Part shown: positions 6,383 to 10,277 of the stretch, piece by piece
Numbering within the stretch: position 1 is the stretch's first letter
Layout of the letters: each line of letters begins with the position of its first letter
From: Lachnoclostridium sp. UBA739
GTDB taxonomy: Bacteria; Bacillota_A; Clostridia; Lachnospirales; Lachnospiraceae
Length of the DNA stretch: 10,277 nt
Reading direction: 5' to 3'
Assembly: GCA_002297865.1 (NCBI GenBank)
Contig: DBKX01000123.1
Coordinates: 1 to 10,277 of the forward strand
Made by a program: the position numbers and the translations under genes
Notes under the pieces: model-generated
Seen by the model: the letters and a program-made list of their open reading frames with translations, nothing else
Told to the model about the DNA's origin: nothing
The model's database searches: none

Positions 6383-7876
6383 TTACCATCTTCTCAAAAT
6401 TGTTTTTCTCTCAATTGGATCTAAAACACGAATCTTTTGGTCTTCATAGTAAGAATCATTCTTAACATGGGTAGTAGAAACTTCTTCGAAAATTGCTCCC
6501 TTTGAAGAGGTAAAGGAATGTTTCTCTCCACGTAATACTGTCTGAATGTCCCCTGGTTCCATGAAAATATCTTTTCCATCTATATTTACTTTCAAATCAC
6601 CATATAAGAGCTGGAATGTTTCTTCCTTTGCCTTATGGGCATGTACAGGATGATACTGTCCTGGTAATACGATAATTAATTTTTTGCAATACTCACGATT
6701 AATAATGTTGATAATAATTGCACCAAACTGTCTAAAATGCTGCATTCCGTAGTGATGTGATAATTCCACTTCAAAGTCATTACCAAGAGCAATTCCCGCT
6801 TCATAAAGCATACCTTTTGCATCATGAATCACGCTACGTACTAAGTGAATATCTGTAATTTTCTTCTTCTCATGAAGCTCTTCATTGGTTTTATAATCTT
6901 TGGAAGCAATCACTCCATCGTAAAATTCACCGCTTGTCATCTGTTTATCAAAGCATGGCATTGCAAAGAACACATCATCTCTTGTAATCTCCTGCCCCTT
7001 AGCAACATCGTGTTTTAAATAAACGCCACGCATTAAAGAATGTAAGGAATCAATTTCTTCCTGGCTAATATATTTTTCGTTTTCCTTCTTTAAGGAACAT
7101 ATATTTTTTGCATTTAATGCAGCTTCTACCCATTTGTCTGCCTGAGATGGATTCATAGAATAAGCATTCAAAGTAATCGTCTCTGTTGGTAAACCAACAT
7201 GACGCTCTAAAATCTTAGCACCTTTTGCTATTGCAAGCATTGGCACAATATTGTCATTCGGATCTTCATGACCGGAATATCCTATTGTAATATGAGGATA
7301 TCTGCGATTCATTTTATCAATAAAATCTAACTGCAGACGTTCCATCGGTGTTGGATACTCAGCTACACAATGCATAAATGCAAAGTCACAGCCTTTATGT
7401 GTTAGGAAATTATAAATCTTATCAATATCTGATATAGTCTTTCCCCCAGTGGAAAGAATTACTGGTTTATGTGTCTGAGCCACCTTAAGAAGCAATGGGA
7501 AATCAAGGGCACTACAGCTTGCCACTTTAATGATATCAATTCCCTGATCCATGCACCAGTCCACACTATCCTCATCAAAAGGTGTTACCATAGTAAGCAT
7601 ACCTTCTTCACGAACAGCATCTACAATCTGAGAAAACTGATCATAATTTAATCTTGTACTCATAAATCTTGGCACATGATTAATATCCTTACGATTTACA
7701 TAATCAGGATGAATGAAATTATCCAGATTTCTGTACTGTAGCTTTACAGCTGCTTTGATATTGTACTTACGTGCGATTTTACCCATTGCGTGAACGATGT
7801 CAATTCCATGTTCTACGCTCCCTTGATGACTATTGGCCATTTCAAAAATAAATAAGTCTTCAAAAATATTACTCAC
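6383..7876 (-). CDS. NeuB-family nonulosonate synthase with SAF and C-terminal cupin domains
   Basis: This 497-residue protein has three parts. Residues about 8-265 form a NeuB TIM barrel, which condenses phosphoenolpyruvate with a 6-carbon amino sugar to make a sialic-acid-like nonulosonate. Residues about 270-338 form a SAF (antifreeze-like) lid. Residues about 370-485 form a cupin. NeuB-type residues are kept: E12 in FEMANSHQG, K45 and Q47 in VKLQ, K117 in KVAS, metal ligands H203 (GYSGHE) and H226 (ERHVG), and the lid Arg R283 (RGVY). The usual EKH motif reads ERH. The cupin has HPVHAHKAKEE and GEKH, likely metal ligands H412, H414, E418 or E419, and H453, resembling D-lyxose-isomerase cupins. 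GTG at 7876 is chosen because AGAGGA precedes it by about 8 bases. An ATG at 7906 lacks such a site and would overlap the previous gene. The exact sugar (legionaminate, pseudaminate, sialate or other) is not determinable. Confidence 0.87.
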   Translation of the reverse strand: MSNIFEDLFIFEMANSHQGSVEHGIDIVHAMGKIARKYNIKAAVKLQYRNLDNFIHPDYVNRKDINHVPRFMSTRLNYDQFSQIVDAVREEGMLTMVTPFDEDSVDWCMDQGIDIIKVASCSALDFPLLLKVAQTHKPVILSTGGKTISDIDKIYNFLTHKGCDFAFMHCVAEYPTPMERLQLDFIDKMNRRYPHITIGYSGHEDPNDNIVPMLAIAKGAKILERHVGLPTETITLNAYSMNPSQADKWVEAALNAKNICSLKKENEKYISQEEIDSLHSLMRGVYLKHDVAKGQEITRDDVFFAMPCFDKQMTSGEFYDGVIASKDYKTNEELHEKKKITDIHLVRSVIHDAKGMLYEAGIALGNDFEVELSHHYGMQHFRQFGAIIINIINREYCKKLIIVLPGQYHPVHAHKAKEETFQLLYGDLKVNIDGKDIFMEPGDIQTVLRGEKHSFTSSKGAIFEEVSTTHVKNDSYYEDQKIRVLDPIERKTILRRW

Positions 7877-7883
7877 TATACCA

Positions 7884-7889
7884 TCCTCT
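7884..7889 (-). promoter_or_regulatory. Ribosome binding site supporting a GTG start
   Basis: AGAGGA on the minus strand lies in the 16-base gap after the Maf stop, about 8 bases before the GTG at 7876-7874. It makes the shorter start preferable to the ATG at 7906, which would overlap the Maf gene by 14 bases. Confidence 0.65.
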
Positions 7890-7892
7890 TTC

Positions 7893-9527
7893 CTACTCGA
7901 TAACATCTTTCAATAAGACGTTTTTCATTCCCCTAATATTTGCTCCACCTTCTGTAGCATTGTAAAATTCAACATGTTTGATGTTCTTAATATGTTCTTC
8001 TATCCATTCACGGTATTTGTCCATAGAACAAGTTGTATATACTTCCTTTCCATAAATGTCCTTTATTACCCTCAGATTCTTCACATCTGAGATATTACGT
8101 CTTGAGGTATCCGACGCATGAACATAATTATTGGTGTAAGCTAAATCCAAACCAATTGTAATGATTTTCTTACATCCCATTTTCACAGCAAGATCAAGCG
8201 CAACTGTGGATACAGATCCACCTACTTTACAAGTAAAACCATTCAGTTTTTTCGCTGCTTCTTCTGCTAAAACATAATCATCCTGATAAATCAGATATTT
8301 TGGTCCTTGATAATCTCTTCCAAATCTATAATTGGTTGTGGATAGAAGAAGTAATGGTATCTGTTGATTTTCTACTCCATTAATCTGCCTTCTCACTCGC
8401 ACATTTGCATCCGATATGACTACATAATCAATTGGTATCTGTTCTTTGACCATTTTACGGAAAACGGTTCCTACAGCAATGATAATGCTGTTTTCTTTGT
8501 TAACCCTTTTTAATTGTTCAAAGTTATAATCCAGAGAAGGCCCTGCCGCCACAATATAAGCCGTTTTTCCTTTCCATTTATCCTTTAATTCGTAAACAGT
8601 ATTTGGAACATTGGCTTGATTTTCTCTAAAATTACCAATCATTAAACTAGCTTGATTTTCTACGGAACTATATTGAATAAAATAATTTTCTAATTTGATT
8701 TTTAAATCGCTGCTCTCCATAAGCTGCAAAGAAGGATAATGAATTACAAAGGCGCCGTTCTCTGTAAGTTTAGATAATTCATTCAGTAATTTAGACTGGT
8801 CTTTGTCGTAAATAAGTTTGTGTTTTGGATTAGCAAGGAATGCTTCTTTCACACCATATTTGTCAGATAAAGCAATCACTTCTTGATCCATCTCAAAAAC
8901 AGTGATTTCTAATGTTTCATCTAATGCACCTAACATATGGGCATGATATCCCAAACCAAATCCAAATATAACATACTTGGACTTCTCCTGCTTATACCAA
9001 GATTTTGCCAATTCAAAGGCAGCATACATTGGTTTATGATTACTATGAAGATACAATTTTTTACCATCCACTTCTTTTACCAATGTGTATTCTCCATTGG
9101 TACAGAATTCAATATCGTAATGGTCAAATTGTTCTACTTCTTCTGGTATAAATTGAAAAACAGCCTGTTGTACTGCTTCTATATAAGGTGCTAACTGTAA
9201 TTGATACAAATCAGCAAGTAAGATATAATCCATATCCTGTTGAGCTTTAAGAATATCCATAAGTATGCCATTGATTTGCTGCACATCAATTACTATCATT
9301 CCTGTTTTATTCAGTTCTTCTGACAGATCCACATAGTCTTTTACTAATTCTTCGAACTGTTTTAATATCACATTCCCTAAACGTAACCCTCTGTCAAAAT
9401 TCTGTACATGAAAATGCGTTACTGCATAGTCAATTAATTGAAGTATCTTTTGATTTTCATAAAAAAGCTTTTGTATAGAATCGTTCAAAAGTGATTTCCT
9501 CTCTCTCTTATTCATTAAATATATCAT
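7893..9527 (-). CDS. Maf-type (DUF115/MAF_flag10) nonulosonate glycosyltransferase
   Basis: This protein of up to 544 residues resembles motility accessory factors, which transfer pseudaminic, legionaminic or related acids from CMP-sugars to Ser/Thr of flagellin. The first 135 residues are helical. A second region has a nucleotide-binding-like FGFGLGYHAHML at 188-199. The core MAF domain covers about 310-475, with AAGPSL at 327-332, SDAN at 372-375, GGSVSTVALDLA at 436-447 and IGLDLAY at 458-464. EGGANIRG sits near the end at 526-533. The position between NeuA- and NeuB-type genes strongly supports a nonulosonate donor. The start is uncertain: ATG at 9527 or 9515 overlaps the upstream stop and lacks a Shine-Dalgarno site, while TTG at 9488 has AGAGAGG 9 bases upstream and no overlap. 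No flagellin or motility gene is visible here, so the acceptor is inferred. Confidence 0.85.
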   Translation of the reverse strand: MIYLMNKRERKSLLNDSIQKLFYENQKILQLIDYAVTHFHVQNFDRGLRLGNVILKQFEELVKDYVDLSEELNKTGMIVIDVQQINGILMDILKAQQDMDYILLADLYQLQLAPYIEAVQQAVFQFIPEEVEQFDHYDIEFCTNGEYTLVKEVDGKKLYLHSNHKPMYAAFELAKSWYKQEKSKYVIFGFGLGYHAHMLGALDETLEITVFEMDQEVIALSDKYGVKEAFLANPKHKLIYDKDQSKLLNELSKLTENGAFVIHYPSLQLMESSDLKIKLENYFIQYSSVENQASLMIGNFRENQANVPNTVYELKDKWKGKTAYIVAAGPSLDYNFEQLKRVNKENSIIIAVGTVFRKMVKEQIPIDYVVISDANVRVRRQINGVENQQIPLLLLSTTNYRFGRDYQGPKYLIYQDDYVLAEEAAKKLNGFTCKVGGSVSTVALDLAVKMGCKKIITIGLDLAYTNNYVHASDTSRRNISDVKNLRVIKDIYGKEVYTTCSMDKYREWIEEHIKNIKHVEFYNATEGGANIRGMKNVLLKDVIE

Positions 9528-10277
9528 ATAACTTAAACATATCTATCATCTTGTCATCTATATAATAATCTGCGTTTGGCTTTCCAAAAATCAGCTGATG
9601 GTACTTTACCCCCCACCTGTCTAGCTGTTCTTTGGTGGTTTCTGACCAGTCCTTACCAGTCACATAGCCTCTTGCTGTAAACAGAATAATTTCATTTCCC
9701 ATATCATATAATCGATTCATAATACGAATCATTTTTTCATTGGGCTTTGCCACTGCATAATCTAACGCTGGCTCAAATTGTGCCACAACACCATCAATAT
9801 CAAATACAAATCTTTTTCTACCAGAAGTTATCTGTATATATTCTTCTGCTTTTCGAAATTCTTCTTCGGTATCAATATCATAATTATGAGACATTTCATA
9901 GCCCAGAATATGCTTTCCTGACATAGAGTGTTGCTCTAACACGACACTTCCACGAAATACATCGATGCACGCATTCTGATAGTACACCTTTGGGAGCTCC
10001 TGTCTTGGCATATTATAACATTCCGGAATGTCTTGCATCAATGGTGTAATTCTTCCATCTTTATCTTTATGCCACATTTTGTAAGGAATCTCTTTGGCCG
10101 GTGCAATACTGCGAACGGAATCGGCCGCCTGATTTTCTAATAACATTTCTATCATTCGATCAATATCTTCAATATTGCGAATTGGATACGTAGATCTTAA
10201 CTGTACTACAATATCAGGCTCATATTCTTCATTATCTTTCAAATAGGAAAGACAATGAAGAAAAACATCATAATCCC
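9508..10277 (-). CDS. CMP-nonulosonate cytidylyltransferase (NeuA type) fused to HAD phosphatase domain, N-terminus beyond right edge
   Basis: The frame is open to the right edge, giving 255 visible residues with no start in the window. The apparent TTG at 10242 lies inside the coding frame and upstream residues continue the domain. The first part is the C-terminal portion of a NeuA-type CMP-sugar synthetase (VVQLRSTYPIRN, NMPRQELPKVYYQNACIDVF, YDIDTEEEF), which activates a nonulosonate with CTP. From about visible residue 153 a HAD-like domain follows: DIDGVV at 159-164 with the nucleophile Asp, TARG at 200-203, GKP around 231-233 and YYIDDK at 238-243. These motifs are intact, and the domain resembles small capsule-biosynthesis phosphatases. 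It could dephosphorylate a nonulosonate 9-phosphate, as the HAD tail of animal CMAS suggests by analogy, but this is inference. It ends 20 bases inside the longest Maf reading frame. Confidence 0.87.
   Translation of the reverse strand, partial: DYDVFLHCLSYLKDNEEYEPDIVVQLRSTYPIRNIEDIDRMIEMLLENQAADSVRSIAPAKEIPYKMWHKDKDGRITPLMQDIPECYNMPRQELPKVYYQNACIDVFRGSVVLEQHSMSGKHILGYEMSHNYDIDTEEEFRKAEEYIQITSGRKRFVFDIDGVVAQFEPALDYAVAKPNEKMIRIMNRLYDMGNEIILFTARGYVTGKDWSETTKEQLDRWGVKYHQLIFGKPNADYYIDDKMIDMFKLYDIFNE

Noticed and set aside
7904..7906. ATG at 7906 as the start of the neuB-type gene
   Set aside because: It overlaps the Maf gene by 14 bases with no Shine-Dalgarno site, and adds ten residues before the conserved N-terminus. 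GTG at 7876 has a proper site.
10240..10242. TTG as the start of the cytidylyltransferase-HAD gene
   Set aside because: The same frame continues upstream to the window edge, and the visible part lacks the N-terminal CTP-binding half of NeuA. The gene is therefore cut by the window, not started here.
1..10277. CRISPR array, tRNA, rRNA, insertion sequence or phage genes
   Set aside because: I saw no regularly spaced repeats, no tRNA- or rRNA-like segments, and no transposase or integrase motifs in any frame I read.

Overview
The window looks like low-GC Gram-positive (Firmicutes) DNA, most likely from a flagellated clostridium of the Lachnospiraceae type. The sequence is AT-rich and has purine-rich Shine-Dalgarno sites and GTG/TTG starts. 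It encodes a TarI/TarJ CDP-ribitol pair, a Maf-type glycosyltransferase, and a large secreted protein with a Listeria-Bacteroides repeat and FIVAR-like segments. The species cannot be named from the sequence alone. Every gene I can support lies on the minus strand, so transcription runs from right to left.

Right part (10277 down to 6383) is a nonulosonic-acid module. It starts with the C-terminal part of a CMP-nonulosonate cytidylyltransferase fused to a HAD phosphatase domain, whose N-terminus lies beyond the right edge. Next comes a Maf/DUF115 protein, the family that attaches sialic-acid-like sugars to flagellin. Third is a NeuB-type nonulosonate synthase with a SAF domain and an extra C-terminal cupin. 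These genes are spaced by a few bases or overlap. A 13-bp inverted repeat follows the neuB-type gene.

Middle part (6264 down to 3308) is a CDP-ribitol module: a short TagF/TagB-type polyol-phosphotransferase starting at TTG, then TarI (ribitol-5-phosphate cytidylyltransferase) and TarJ (ribulose-5-phosphate reductase). TarI and TarJ abut exactly. TarJ makes ribitol 5-phosphate, TarI activates it to CDP-ribitol, and the phosphotransferase would place ribitol phosphate on a glycan.

The run ends with a YafV-type omega-amidase/nitrilase and an LspA-type signal peptidase II that overlap by four bases (ATGA). A long hairpin at 1985-2025 probably ends the transcript.

Left part (1912 to the left edge) is the first 637 codons of a large secreted multidomain surface protein, open to the edge. 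It has a signal peptide, an Ig-like domain, a Listeria-Bacteroides repeat, and helical FIVAR-like segments alternating with beta-rich domains.

The most interesting inference is that nonulosonate synthesis and activation, a Maf transferase and a CDP-ribitol branch sit in one probable operon. This suggests a protein-linked glycan, perhaps on flagellin, carrying both a nonulosonate and a ribitol-phosphate group. No flagellin gene is visible here, so the acceptor is unproven.
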